64,000 nucleotides of DNA, from contig NZ_CP183332.1 of the NCBI RefSeq assembly GCF_048541825.1, positions 3,472,001 through 3,536,000 of the forward strand, in the 5' to 3' direction. The notes under the pieces are model-generated. The model had not been told where the DNA came from. It was given only the letters and a program-made list of their open reading frames with translations, and did no database searches. The first letter of the stretch is position 1; each line of letters starts with the position of its first letter. The position numbers and the translations under genes were made by a program. Shown here piece by piece: positions 1-8,892 of this stretch. Source of the stretch: Caulobacter sp048541825 (lineage in GTDB: Bacteria; Pseudomonadota; Alphaproteobacteria; Caulobacterales; Caulobacteraceae).

Positions 1-1085
1 TCGACCAGGCCGACCAGGCCCTGAACGCCGTCGCCGACCGCCTGGCCCCGACCCGCTCGCTGCTGGGCCGCGACGACTTCAACATCCTGGCCCTGTCGGG
101 CGGCGCTTCGGGCGGAGCCTTTGGGGCCGGCGTGCTGACGGGCCTGTCCAAGGCCGGCACGCGGCCTGAATTCGCCATCGTTACCGGGGTGAGCACCGGC
201 GCCCTGATCGCGCCCCTGGCCTTTCTGGGTTCGGCCTGGGACGAGCGCCTGACCGACGCCTATGTCGGCGGCCACGCGGCCGAGCTTCTTAGCCTCAAAG
301 GCTTCGCCGGCGGCCTGGGCCCCAGCCTGTTCAAGGGCGAGGGCCTGGACGCCCTGGTCTCGCCGTTCATCGACGAAGTGGTGATCAATGCTGTGGCCCG
401 CGAGCACGCCCGAGGCCGGCGCCTGCTGATCGCCACCACCAATCTGGACAGTCAGAAGGCCACCATCTGGGACATGGGCGCCATCGCCGCCAAGGGTGGC
501 GAGTCGTCGGTGCGATTGTTTCGCGACGTGCTGATCGCCTCGGCCACCGTGCCGGGCCTGTTCCCGCCCAAGCTGTTCGACGTGGAAGCCGGCGACGTGC
601 GCTATCAGGAGATGCACGTTGACGGGGGCGTGGCTGCGCCGCTGTTCCTGATGCCCGACGCCCTGCTGCACTGGCGCAATCTGGGCAACCGCCTGCGCCG
701 GGGCCGGGTCTACGTGATCGTCAACACCGTGCTGGAACCCTCCCCCCGCTCGACCCCGCCGGGCGTGGCCTCGATCATGGGCCGCAGCTTCGAGACCATG
801 CTGCGCTTTTCCTATCGCCAGGCCCTGAGCCTGGCCTCGGGCTTCTGCGCGCGCCACAATCTGCCGCTCAGCGTAGCCTCGATCCCGTCCAGCTTCGACG
901 GCCTGAACATGCTGAAGTTCGACACCGCGACCATGCGCAGCATCTTCGACGAGGCCGAGCGCCTGGCCGGGGTCAACGCCATCTGGTCCAGCCCCTCGTC
1001 GGAACCGACCGGCTGGCGGGGCCTATTCCGGCGTCAGCCCGCGCGGGCTGACATTGATCCGGGGCCGGCCGACGTTCTGGAATAG
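1..1085 (+). CDS. Patatin-like phospholipase, 5'-truncated by the window edge
   Basis: The frame is open from base 3, so the true start lies upstream and about 360 residues are visible. The patatin signature is present: a glycine-rich oxyanion loop (SGGASGGAFGAG, bases 96-131), a nucleophile elbow GVSTG about 60 bases later, and the DGG aspartate motif near base 621, which together give the Ser-Asp dyad. The family hydrolyses acyl ester bonds of lipids. The C-terminal 40 residues are charged and low in complexity. The substrate cannot be told. A GTG at 132 could be mistaken for the start, but it lies inside the catalytic loop and would remove it. Confidence 0.85.
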   Translation, partial: DQADQALNAVADRLAPTRSLLGRDDFNILALSGGASGGAFGAGVLTGLSKAGTRPEFAIVTGVSTGALIAPLAFLGSAWDERLTDAYVGGHAAELLSLKGFAGGLGPSLFKGEGLDALVSPFIDEVVINAVAREHARGRRLLIATTNLDSQKATIWDMGAIAAKGGESSVRLFRDVLIASATVPGLFPPKLFDVEAGDVRYQEMHVDGGVAAPLFLMPDALLHWRNLGNRLRRGRVYVIVNTVLEPSPRSTPPGVASIMGRSFETMLRFSYRQALSLASGFCARHNLPLSVASIPSSFDGLNMLKFDTATMRSIFDEAERLAGVNAIWSSPSSEPTGWRGLFRRQPARADIDPGPADVLE

Positions 1086-1088
1086 GCC

Positions 1089-1409
1089 TCAGGCCTTTTT
1101 GAGGTGGCGGGCGCGCAGCTTGTCCACATTGGGCGGATCGCTACGGAAGTCGGACGCCAGGCCCAGGCGGGCATTGCACGACGGGCAGCGGACGGAGTCT
1201 TCGTCGGCAAGGTCGGGCGAGGGATCAAAGCGGGCGCCGCACGGCTTGCATTTCCAGTCGCCCACGGCCGGAGGCGGCGGGGGTGGGGGTTCGGGCACGA
1301 CAGGACGCGCCGGCCGCGCGATGCGCTCCAGCGGTTTTGGGCCTCCGGGCGCGGCGACGCCGCTCTTGAGGCTCAGGATCTTGCGGCGCGGGGGCTCGCT
1401 GTCGGTCAT
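1089..1409 (-). CDS. Small zinc-ribbon-like protein
   Basis: A 106-residue protein with a basic N-terminus, a run of seven prolines at about residues 41-47, and two CxxC knuckles (C54/C57 and C75/C78) that probably bind one zinc in a rubredoxin or zinc-ribbon style fold. There is no signal peptide and no catalytic motif. It converges tail to tail with the patatin gene, three bases apart. I do not recognise a named family. The cysteine spacing suggests a nucleic-acid or protein-binding zinc ribbon. Confidence 0.6.
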   Translation of the reverse strand: MTDSEPPRRKILSLKSGVAAPGGPKPLERIARPARPVVPEPPPPPPPAVGDWKCKPCGARFDPSPDLADEDSVRCPSCNARLGLASDFRSDPPNVDKLRARHLKKA

Positions 1410-1481
1410 GTCGTCAGGCGGTTCGTGGACGGGATCGGCGCTAGCTGCATGATCGCGGCCCGAAACTCAAGCGCAGAGGCC

Positions 1482-2501
1482 CTACCAGTGCGGTTTCAGG
1501 CTGAATGAGAAGGCCACCATCGAGTCCTTCTGGGTGGCCATGCCCATGATGACGTCCTTGGCCTTCATCTCGCGACGGATGTAGCCGACCGACGCCTGCA
1601 TCGGGCCCTTGCGCCAGGCCACACCGGCCTGGGCGTCGCCGATCAGCTTGCTGTTGACGTCCGAGCTCATGCCGGCCCGGCTCCAGTCGCCGTTCTGGCC
1701 GCGCAGCATGTTCAGGCCCACGGCCCGGCCGCTGGCGGCGGCGAACACGTACCAGCGCCCGCGTTGGCCAAAGGCCTCGTCACCGTCGCGCAGACCCAGG
1801 GAGTCGCTGACCCGGTCCTCGATATTCTTGCCCAGGCGCACCGTGGCGCCGGCCTCGGCCGAACCGCCTGCGTCGCCAAAACCGAAGCCGGCATGGGGCG
1901 AGAAATCCAGGGCGTACTTGCCGGCCGCCAGCTTGACGGCCGAAGGCCAGCCGCGCGTCAGGGTCACGTCGATGTTTTCAGCGTCGAAGGCCTGGGCGTC
2001 GGGACGGACCAGGCTCAAAGGCGCGTTGGCGGCGTTGCGAGCCACGGCGGCGACCGACACGCGCACCGAATCCACCGCGCCGCCGTCCGTCTGGCCGACC
2101 ACGAAGGCGTCCGAGCGCCAGCTCACCGGCCCTCGGCCGTCATAATATCGGTCGGCGTCCAGCAGGCGCACGTCCCCGAAGGTCGCGGCGGGCGAGAGCG
2201 CGAACTGCCCCTCGACGCGGGCCTGGGGCGACTCGACCTCGCGCGGCGCGAAGCCAACGGCGGCCGTGTCGGCCGGCTGGACATCCTTGCGGCTCAACTT
2301 CAGGGGCTCGGCCGTCGGCGCGCTCAGCTGGAAGCTGGCGCCGGCGGCCCTGTCGGACACCACGACAGTCTTGGAAGGTTTGGACGGAGGGGCCTTGGAG
2401 GCCTTCGGCGCGGCGAGGGCGACGGATACGGGCGACCCCGTCATGACCAAGGTCATGACGGTCAGGCAGAGCGCGGAACGTCCCGTTTCTCTGATCCGCA
2501 C
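1482..2501 (-). CDS. LpxR-like (DUF2219) outer-membrane protein
   Basis: A 339-residue exported protein with a signal peptide over about residues 1-31 (cleavage near VALA-APK), a Lys/Pro/Ser-rich linker, then alternating hydrophobic strands typical of an outer-membrane barrel. The last 100 residues (RWYVFAAASGRAVGLNMLRGQ, then LIGDAQAGVAWR and a terminal aromatic) resemble the C-terminal half of LpxR-type lipid A 3-O-deacylases. The N-terminal half does not obviously carry the LpxR catalytic His/Asp/Ser residues, so enzymatic activity is uncertain. It could instead be a structural barrel or a surface protein. It is transcribed in the same direction as nrdA but after a probable terminator. Confidence 0.5.
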   Translation of the reverse strand: MRIRETGRSALCLTVMTLVMTGSPVSVALAAPKASKAPPSKPSKTVVVSDRAAGASFQLSAPTAEPLKLSRKDVQPADTAAVGFAPREVESPQARVEGQFALSPAATFGDVRLLDADRYYDGRGPVSWRSDAFVVGQTDGGAVDSVRVSVAAVARNAANAPLSLVRPDAQAFDAENIDVTLTRGWPSAVKLAAGKYALDFSPHAGFGFGDAGGSAEAGATVRLGKNIEDRVSDSLGLRDGDEAFGQRGRWYVFAAASGRAVGLNMLRGQNGDWSRAGMSSDVNSKLIGDAQAGVAWRKGPMQASVGYIRREMKAKDVIMGMATQKDSMVAFSFSLKPHW

Positions 2502-2617
2502 GGCGGATTCCCCGATCCCAGTTGACGTGGAGCCTATCGCGTAATTGGCGACTGTCCAGCGCGACGAAAGCCCGCAGGGTTAACAGCGTGACCCCTAAAG
2601 GGTTCCCGAAACGCAAA

Positions 2618-2646
2618 CGGCGGCAAGGGTTTTGCCCTCGCCGCCG
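2618..2646 (-). terminator. Probable rho-independent terminator of nrdA
   Basis: A stem CGGCGGC-A-AGGG / CCCT-C-GCCGCCG with loop TTTTG sits 28 bases beyond the nrdA stop. Read on the minus strand, the right arm is followed by TTTGCGTTT, an interrupted U-tract. Confidence 0.65.
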
Positions 2647-2673
2647 CTTAACCATCCCGGAGGTTTCTTCCCC

Positions 2674-4554
2674 CTATTGGCAGGCGAGGCATTCCTCGTA
2701 GTCCGTCTTCTCGACGATATCGAAACCGCCGGTCGGCTCGACCGCGAATTCGGAGCCGGCATAGGAAGCCCGCTGCACAGACTTGGAGCGCAGATAATAC
2801 AGCGACTTCACGCCGCGCTCCCAGGCCTGCCAGTGCAGCATGTGCAGGTCCCACTTGTCGACATCGCCCGGCAGGAAGATGTTGACCGACTGGCTCTGGC
2901 AGATTTCCGGCGTGCGATCGGCGGCCAGTTCGACCACCCAGCGCTGGTCCAGTTCGAAGGCGGTCTTGTAGACGTCCTTGTCGTCCTGGCTGAGGAAGTC
3001 CAGGTGCTGGACCGAGCCCTCGTTCTCCAGGATCGTGCCCCACACCGCGTCGGTGTTGTGACCCTTCTCGTCGAGCAGCTTTTCCAGATAGGGGTTCTTG
3101 ACCGCGAACGAGCCCGACAGGGTCTTGTGCGTATAGATATTGGCCGGGATCGGCTCGATGCCCGCCGAGGTGCCGCCGCAGATGATCGAGATCGAGGCGG
3201 TCGGGGCGATGGCCAGCTTGTGCGAGAAACGCTCCATCGAGCCGCGATCGGCGGCGTCGGGGCACGGGCCCTTTTCCTGGCCGATGGTGATCGAGGCCTT
3301 GTCGGCCTCGCGACGCAGGTGCTTGAACATCCGCATGTTCCAGCTCTTGGCCAGGGCGCTCTCGAACGGCACGTTCTGGCTCTGCAGGAAGCTGTGGAAG
3401 CCCATCAGGCCCAGGCCCACCGAGCGCTCGCGCATGGCGGCGTAAGCGGCGGTGGCGGCGGCGTCCGGCGCCCGGTCGATGAAGTCCTGCAGGACGTTGT
3501 CGAGGAAGCGCATGATGTCCTCGATGAACATCGGCTGGTCGCGCCACTCCATGAAGGTCTCGGCATTGACCGACGACAGGCAGCAGACGGCTGTGCGGTC
3601 ATTGCCCAGGTGGTCGACGCCGGTGTGCAGCATGATCTCGCTGCACAGGTTGGATTGGCGCACGCTCAGGCCCAGCTCGCGCTGGTGCTGGGGCATGGCG
3701 CGGTTCACGGTGTCGGAGAAGATCAGATAGGGCTCGCCGGTCTGCAGGCGCAGCTCCAGGACCTTCTGCCACAGGGCCCGGGCGTCGACCTCGCGCAGCA
3801 CTTCATTGGTCTTGGGCGAGCGCAGGCCAAACTTCAGGCCGTCGCGGACCGCGTGCATGAACTCGTCGCTGATCGAGATGCCGTGGTGCAGGTTCAGGGA
3901 CTTGCGGTTGAAGTCGCCCGACGCCTTGCGGATTTCCAGGAATTCTTCGATTTCCGGGTGGTGGATGTCCAGATAGACCGCCGCCGAGCCGCGGCGCAGG
4001 CTGCCCTGGCTGATCGCCAGGGTCAGGCTGTCCATCACGCGGATGAAGGGGATGATGCCGCTGGTCTGGCCCTGCCCCTTGACCTTCTCGCCGATCGACC
4101 GGACAGCGCCCCAATAGGTGCCGATGCCGCCGCCATTGGCCGCCAGCCAGACGTTCTCGTTCCAGACGCTCAGAATGCCGTCCAGGCTGTCGGAGACCGA
4201 GTTCAGAAAGCAGGAGATCGGCAGGCCGCGCTCGGCGCCGCCGTTGCTGAGCACCGGGGTCGAGGGCATGAACCACAGCTGGCTCATATAGTCATAGACG
4301 CGCTGGGCGTGGTCGGCGTCGTCAGCGAAGGCCGTCGACACGCGGGCGAACATGTCCTGATAGGACTCGCCCGGCAGCAGATAACGGTCTTCCAGGGTGG
4401 TCTTGCCGAAATCGGTCAGCAGGGCGTCGCGCGAGCGATCAACCTGGACCTTGCGCACCAGCGCCAATTTCGGACGCTCGGAAACCCGCATGCCCTCGGT
4501 GCGACCCTGGGGGAGCGCAGTCGTCTTCGCCGCTTCACTGCCGTTCATGACCAA
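2674..4554 (-). CDS. nrdA: Ribonucleoside-diphosphate reductase, alpha subunit (class I)
   Basis: A 626-residue large subunit that reduces ribonucleotides to deoxyribonucleotides using a radical delivered from the NrdB partner, which is not in this window. Visible features are FMPSTPVLSNGG, NLCSEI, FLNSVSDSLDGI and the radical-chemistry region, plus the C-terminal shuttle cysteines C622 and C625 in ECLACQ. It is about 130 residues shorter than the enterobacterial protein and starts directly before the catalytic core, so the N-terminal ATP-cone that senses dATP appears to be missing. Allosteric overall-activity control is therefore unlikely through this chain. The two palindromes 52-95 bases upstream suggest NrdR control. 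Confidence 0.95.
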   Translation of the reverse strand: MVMNGSEAAKTTALPQGRTEGMRVSERPKLALVRKVQVDRSRDALLTDFGKTTLEDRYLLPGESYQDMFARVSTAFADDADHAQRVYDYMSQLWFMPSTPVLSNGGAERGLPISCFLNSVSDSLDGILSVWNENVWLAANGGGIGTYWGAVRSIGEKVKGQGQTSGIIPFIRVMDSLTLAISQGSLRRGSAAVYLDIHHPEIEEFLEIRKASGDFNRKSLNLHHGISISDEFMHAVRDGLKFGLRSPKTNEVLREVDARALWQKVLELRLQTGEPYLIFSDTVNRAMPQHQRELGLSVRQSNLCSEIMLHTGVDHLGNDRTAVCCLSSVNAETFMEWRDQPMFIEDIMRFLDNVLQDFIDRAPDAAATAAYAAMRERSVGLGLMGFHSFLQSQNVPFESALAKSWNMRMFKHLRREADKASITIGQEKGPCPDAADRGSMERFSHKLAIAPTASISIICGGTSAGIEPIPANIYTHKTLSGSFAVKNPYLEKLLDEKGHNTDAVWGTILENEGSVQHLDFLSQDDKDVYKTAFELDQRWVVELAADRTPEICQSQSVNIFLPGDVDKWDLHMLHWQAWERGVKSLYYLRSKSVQRASYAGSEFAVEPTGGFDIVEKTDYEECLACQ

Positions 4555-4602
4555 AATCCATAATCAATCAGCGTATTCCGGAGAAGGAAACGCCCCGCCC
4601 AG

Positions 4603-4649
4603 CCGCTACATCTTGTGGCCGAGGAGCCCCCTCAGCCCACATATGGGGC
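4603..4649 (-). promoter_or_regulatory. Tandem NrdR-type boxes upstream of nrdA
   Basis: Two imperfect palindromes, CTACATCTTG (4606-4615) and CCACATATGG (4637-4646), fit the NrdR core CwATATwG-type pattern. They start exactly 31 bases apart, which is the three-helical-turn spacing known for paired NrdR boxes. They lie 52-95 bases before the nrdA start codon. A single GANTC site (GACTC, 4663-4667) sits just beyond them. The assignment comes from spacing and palindromy; no NrdR gene is in the window. Confidence 0.65.
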
Positions 4650-4667
4650 CACAGCGGCTAATGACTC

Positions 4668-4931
4668 GTCAACGCCCCGCCAGCGAGTTTTTCGTTAACA
4701 AGCTGTGAACGGCTCCAACTTAGCGGGCAGGATCAAGGGGTTGCCCACGCGAACTTTTTTCAGCTGCGACAGACCGTCACAAGCCGGGTCAAGCGATCCG
4801 CCCCCGGACTTCGACATCCGCCCACAGCTTGGTCCCTGGGCGCCCTGAGGCGATCACGCGCGGGTCCTGGGGGCGTTCGGCAGGATCTGGCCCGCACAAC
4901 CCGCCGCCATCCTGCTGGACGGCCTACAGCG
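4668..4931. other. Intergenic stretch between nrdA promoter and ompA terminator
   Basis: No open frame with a credible ribosome binding site was seen on either strand. The part next to nrdA is moderately AT-rich (gttaacaagctgtgaac around 4694-4710) and probably holds the nrdA promoter. The rest shows no clear repeat or hairpin. Confidence 0.4.
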
Positions 4932-4968
4932 CAAAAGAAAAGGGCCCGGCGTCGCCGCCAGGCCCTTC
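4932..4968 (-). terminator. Rho-independent terminator of ompA
   Basis: On the minus strand the stem AAGGGCCTGGCG / CGCCGGGCCCTT with a GCGA loop is followed by TTCTTTT. It lies 22 bases after the OmpA stop. The inner sequence GGCGGCGACGCCGGGCCC is almost the same as that of the fadB terminator at 57.4 kb. Confidence 0.85.
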
Positions 4969-4990
4969 CCAGATCAGATTGATCTAGATC

Positions 4991-6199
4991 TTAGAAGTTG
5001 ATCGAGATCGTGGAACGGCGGTTCAGCGGTTCCTTGACACCATCGCCGGTGGCGACGGCAGGAGCGCTTTCGCCCTTCCAGTCGACGGCCACGGCCGTCG
5101 AGGCGACGCCCATGCCGACCAGCGAGTCAGCAACGGCCTTTGCACGACGCTCCGACAGGCGGGCGTTGTACTTGGGCGAACCGGACGTGTCGGTGTGACC
5201 GACGATGACCAGCTTGGTCGCCTTGCCCGCATTGGCGTAGTTCGCAGCTTCCGAAACCACCGACTGGGCTTCCGGCGTCAGCACGTACTGATCGAACGGG
5301 AAGTAGACGATGAACTCGCGAGCCTCATACGCCGGCGGAGGCGGCGGGGGAGGCGGCGGGGGCGGAGGCGGGGGCGGCGGGGGGGGAGGCGGCGGCGGGG
5401 GCGGCGGGGGCGGCGGGGCCGGCGGGGCGGCGAAGGAGTAACGGAGACCGACGGTCACCGATTGGTCCTTGTATTCGCCACCGAACGCGCCGGGCTGCAG
5501 AGCGCCCGAGCCTTGCGACTGCCACTTGTGATCGTTGGCGGCGGCCAGGTAGCGGTAGGTGAAATCGATCTTCAGCTTCTCGGTCGCCTTGATCGAGGCG
5601 CCGGCGATGGCTTGCCACGAGAGCGACAGGTCATCGTCGTCAACGGTCAGGTTCTGGATGGCGGTGTTGCCAGCCGTAACCGTACCGACGCCGCTGAACT
5701 GGCCCAGGGCCTTAACGTCCAGACGGTTCAGGCCAAGGCCCGCGCCGATGAAGGGGTTGATCCAGGCGTCCGGGGCGAAGTCGTACAGGACGTTCGCCAT
5801 CAGGGTCCAGGAATCGATCGAGCCGTCCGGCGAGCCGCACTTCGGGGCGGCCGCAGTGCGGATCACGCCGGGGGTGCAGAGGCCACGGGGCTGCTGGCGA
5901 ACGGCGTTGCCGCGAACCGAGGTCAGGTCGCCGGGGCGATAGCCGCCTTCGAGTTCAGCGCGCCAGTTCGGGGTGAACTGGTAGCCCAGACGGACGAAGC
6001 CGGTCCAGTCGCTGTCCGAGGCCCACTCATAGTGATAGGTGGAGCCATCCGGAGCAACCGCGTCGGACTCGGTCTTCATAGCGGTCGGGAAGTGGTAGCC
6101 CAGATCGACCGCGCCGTACCAGCCGGTCTCTTGAGCGGAGACGCCCGACGCGGCGCAAACCGCAGCCAGAGCGACTCCCGCCAGGAGTTTGAATTTCAT
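4991..6199 (-). CDS. OmpA-family outer-membrane protein with a 28-proline linker
   Basis: A 402-residue protein with a signal peptide (residues 1-22, cleavage near VSA-QETG), then an eight-strand OmpA/OmpX-type barrel to about residue 262. A linker of 28 uninterrupted prolines (codons at 5333-5416) follows, then an OmpA C-terminal peptidoglycan-binding domain (FDQYVLTPEAQ, VIVGHTDTSGS, NARLSERRAKAV). It tethers the outer membrane to the wall. A surface loop has two cysteines (LCTPG, PKCGSP) that may form a disulfide. The proline run is encoded by an imperfect CCG/CCC/CCT tract that is prone to slippage and would demand EF-P for translation. Confidence 0.9.
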   Translation of the reverse strand: MKFKLLAGVALAAVCAASGVSAQETGWYGAVDLGYHFPTAMKTESDAVAPDGSTYHYEWASDSDWTGFVRLGYQFTPNWRAELEGGYRPGDLTSVRGNAVRQQPRGLCTPGVIRTAAAPKCGSPDGSIDSWTLMANVLYDFAPDAWINPFIGAGLGLNRLDVKALGQFSGVGTVTAGNTAIQNLTVDDDDLSLSWQAIAGASIKATEKLKIDFTYRYLAAANDHKWQSQGSGALQPGAFGGEYKDQSVTVGLRYSFAAPPAPPPPPPPPPPPPPPPPPPPPPPPPPPPPAYEAREFIVYFPFDQYVLTPEAQSVVSEAANYANAGKATKLVIVGHTDTSGSPKYNARLSERRAKAVADSLVGMGVASTAVAVDWKGESAPAVATGDGVKEPLNRRSTISINF

Positions 6200-6607
6200 A
6201 TCAAGAGCCCTCTATTGCCCTGCTCCGGCCGAAAACGACCGAGCATCGTTATACCAAGGCGAACGTCCCGGGAAAGTGTCAGCAAAGCCACACTCGTCAG
6301 GTTTCGCTGACCTGGATATTTGCTCCAGGAAGCCAAACAAGACCGCCCCACAAAATCAACTTCCGAGCGTATCGGCTGAAATCTTCCGCAGACAACGCCA
6401 GTCTTTTGGTTCGCACGTGAAACCGGGTCGCGCAAGGGCTTGGTGCATGAAAAGGTGGCGCTTTGTCGCAGTACGGCCACACCTATGCTGTTCTTCCCGC
6501 GACACGGGAAGTTTCGGCCAGGCACGACCCGGGGCGCCCGCCGGGGTCAGCAGACTTTGCGCAGCCGGGCTTGGCCACGGCGATCAAGCGCCTGAGACAA
6601 GGTCTCG
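6200..6607. other. Intergenic region upstream of ompA
   Basis: This 408-base gap presumably carries the ompA promoter and a long 5' leader. Short frames here have atypical composition and no ribosome binding site. The only structure seen is a small inverted repeat GAGAC-aag-GTCTC near 6593-6606 just past the antiporter stop, without a T-run. Confidence 0.35.
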
Positions 6608-8413
6608 CTAGCGCAGCGACGCGTCCCTCAGCCGCCGGCGACGACCGCCCAGGGCGTCGGGACGGTTCAGCACCTTGCGGTACTCGTCGCGGCGCTCGTG
6701 GATCGAGGCGATGACCAGACCCATCGGCACACCGATATCGACCAGCACCGCCTCGGACAGTTGCAGGCTGGCCTCGATGGTCTCGGGCACGGCGTCGGTC
6801 GCGCCCAGTTCATAGAGCCGGGCGGCGTGGCGGGCGTCACGAGCGCGGGCGACGATGGACAACTCGGGACGGGCGCCGCGCGCAGCGGCGACCACCGCCT
6901 CGGCGGCCTCCGGCGCGTCCATGGTCACGACCACCGCCCGGGCGGTGGCCAGTCCACAACGCTCAAGCAGCTCCAGTCGCGAGGCGTCGCCATAATAGAT
7001 GCGGCTGCCATCGCGGCGCCCCTGCTCTACCAGCCGGGCGTCGCGCTCGACGGCGATCCAGGGCAGGTCGTGGCGGCCCAGCATCTCGCCCACCAGCTTG
7101 CCGACCCGGCCATAGCCGATCACCAGCACCTGGCCCGAAGGCTCAGGACCGACCCGATCGGGCTCATCGGCCTGGCCTTGACCAAGGGGTGCTTCGGACG
7201 TCTTGGCGACGGCGACCTTGCGCCCCAGGCGCGCGCCCAGGGCGGCCAGGACCGGGATCAGGAACATGGTCAGGGTGGCCGACACCAGCACCGCCTGGCC
7301 CACCGCGCGCGGCACGACCTGCGCGCCCATGGCGTTGTCGAGAATGACGAAGGCGAACTCGCCGCCGGCCGCCAGGATCAGGGCCGCCTCGGCCGAGGCC
7401 TTGGTCCCCAGCTTCATGGCCAGGCCCAGGCCGAACACCATGGCCGCCTTGACCACCAGCAGGCCGATGGCGACGCCCAGGATCAGCACGGGCTTGGCGA
7501 CCAGCAGCGACAGATCCAGGCGAATGCCCAGCGACACGAAGAACAGGCTCAGCAGTAGGCCCTTGAACGGCTCGATCTTGACCTCGACCTCGTGGCGGTA
7601 CTCGGTCTCGGCCAGCAGCACCCCGGCTACGAAAGCGCCCAGGGCCATCGACAGGCCCGACAGCGCGCTGACCATGCCGGCGCCGATGATCACCAGCAGG
7701 CAGGCGGCCATGAACATCTCTTCGCTCTTGGCCTTGGCGACGGACTTCAGCATCGGCCGCAGGGCCAGCCTGCCAACCAGCACGATAGCGCCCAAACCCG
7801 CAGCCGCCGGGAGCAGCGCCACCAGGTCCTTGAGCACGAACGCCCCGTCGCCCCGACCCAGGATGGTCAGGGTGATCAGGATCGGGGCCACGGCCAGGTC
7901 CTGGAACAGCAGCACCGAGAAGGTCGCCCGTCCGCCGTCGGAATGCAGCCTGCGCCGCTCGGCCAGCACGGGCACGGCGATGGCGGTCGAGGACAGGGTC
8001 AGGGCCGCGCCGATGGCCAGGGCGGAAACCGGGGGTTGGCCCAGGGCCATGGCCCCCAGGCCCAGGGCGATCGAGCAGCCGATCATCTGGGCCGCGCCCA
8101 GACCGAACACCAGCTTGCGCATCAGTCGCAGGCGCTCCCACGACAGTTCCAGCCCGATCATGAACAGCAGGAAGACGACGCCGAACTCGGCCAGCTGGGC
8201 GATTTCATCGGGATTGTCGACGGTGATGTAATCGAGCCAGGGGGCCACGTGGATGAAGCGGCCCAGGCCGAACGGCCCCAGGATCACCCCGGCCAGCAGG
8301 AAGCCCAGGATCGGATTGATCTTCAGCCGCTTGAAGATCGGCGCGACGACGCCCGCGGTGGCCAGGAACAGGACCAGGTCCTTGTAGTCCGCTGGTGAAA
8401 CCTCGTGCTGCAC
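6608..8413 (-). CDS. KefB/KefC-type monovalent cation:proton antiporter (CPA2)
   Basis: A 601-residue inner-membrane antiporter. Residues 10-395 hold about 12 hydrophobic helices of the Na/H exchanger fold. Residues about 430-550 form a TrkA-N (RCK) nucleotide-binding domain beginning VLVIGYGRVGK, with GDASRLELLERCGL. The family exchanges K+ or Na+ for protons and is often gated by NAD(H) or glutathione adducts. The start is GTG, preceded seven bases upstream by GAGGAG. Only 19 bases separate it from the XRE-type regulator upstream on the same strand, so the two genes are probably one transcript. The TrkA-C domain found in some relatives is absent. Confidence 0.85.
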   Translation of the reverse strand: MQHEVSPADYKDLVLFLATAGVVAPIFKRLKINPILGFLLAGVILGPFGLGRFIHVAPWLDYITVDNPDEIAQLAEFGVVFLLFMIGLELSWERLRLMRKLVFGLGAAQMIGCSIALGLGAMALGQPPVSALAIGAALTLSSTAIAVPVLAERRRLHSDGGRATFSVLLFQDLAVAPILITLTILGRGDGAFVLKDLVALLPAAAGLGAIVLVGRLALRPMLKSVAKAKSEEMFMAACLLVIIGAGMVSALSGLSMALGAFVAGVLLAETEYRHEVEVKIEPFKGLLLSLFFVSLGIRLDLSLLVAKPVLILGVAIGLLVVKAAMVFGLGLAMKLGTKASAEAALILAAGGEFAFVILDNAMGAQVVPRAVGQAVLVSATLTMFLIPVLAALGARLGRKVAVAKTSEAPLGQGQADEPDRVGPEPSGQVLVIGYGRVGKLVGEMLGRHDLPWIAVERDARLVEQGRRDGSRIYYGDASRLELLERCGLATARAVVVTMDAPEAAEAVVAAARGARPELSIVARARDARHAARLYELGATDAVPETIEASLQLSEAVLVDIGVPMGLVIASIHERRDEYRKVLNRPDALGGRRRRLRDASLR

Positions 8414-8432
8414 GCGCGCTCCTCTTCTTTAT

Positions 8433-8681
8433 TTAGTCCGATTGCTTGAGCCTGACGCCCGCTCCGGCGTCGCCGGCTGCGATCAACGCGACACCGCCCG
8501 CCTCGATCGCCTCGATCAGCAGACGTTCGGTGCTATGGTGCAACGCATGACGCGCGGTTTCGAAGTCCTTGATCGTGCTGCGCGACACGCCCGCCCGGTC
8601 GGCGAGATCGCCCTGTGACCAGTTGAGCAGGCCGCGGGCGCCCCGGCATTGCGCTGGGAGAAGAATTTTTGCGTGTGGCAT
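8433..8681 (-). CDS. XRE-family (HTH_3) transcriptional regulator
   Basis: An 82-residue single-domain repressor-type protein. The helix-turn-helix spans about residues 14-40 (LNWSQGDLADRAGVSRSTIKDFE) and matches the short alphaproteobacterial family starting LLPAQxRxARxLLxWSQ. I chose the ATG at 8681 because the homologous region starts there and because a perfect inverted repeat at 8710-8727 would lie inside the gene if an upstream start were used. The gene is co-directional with and 19 bases from the antiporter gene, and divergent from the acyl-CoA synthetase, so it may control either or itself. Confidence 0.8.
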   Translation of the reverse strand: MPHAKILLPAQCRGARGLLNWSQGDLADRAGVSRSTIKDFETARHALHHSTERLLIEAIEAGGVALIAAGDAGAGVRLKQSD

Positions 8682-8709
8682 TTGACGAACCTGGCCGATA
8701 TCGACCATA

Positions 8710-8727
8710 TTGGTTGAATACAACCAA
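8710..8727. promoter_or_regulatory. Probable operator of the XRE regulator
   Basis: A perfect inverted repeat, TTGGTTG-AATA-CAACCAA, lies 28 bases upstream of the chosen regulator start, in an AT-rich pocket between the two divergent genes. Seven-base arms and close placement suggest autoregulation. The binding protein is inferred. Confidence 0.6.
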
Positions 8728-8892
8728 ATGCGTTGAAAGTCAAGCAAGGCCCGGCGTGCCAAGGCTTAGCCGGCTTGTTGTCCAGGGCCGTAAACGGCGC
8801 TCCGTGCTCGGGGCCCGCAGCTTGCCCGCAGCTTGACTGTATCGACACTCCAAGTAGCGTCGCAGGCCAATGACGCAGGGCGAGGACGCGCG

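Noticed and set aside
2648..2655. TTAACCAT as a CtrA site near the end of nrdA
   Set aside because: It lies downstream of nrdA at the terminator and upstream of no start, so a single eight-base match is not enough.
2632..4563. A 643-codon open frame on the plus strand opposite nrdA
   Set aside because: It is the antisense shadow of nrdA, which has clear family motifs. The frame stays open because of high GC, and it has no recognisable domain.
6196..6525. Short minus-strand frames between ompA and the antiporter
   Set aside because: They overlap the ompA start and promoter and have no initiation signals.
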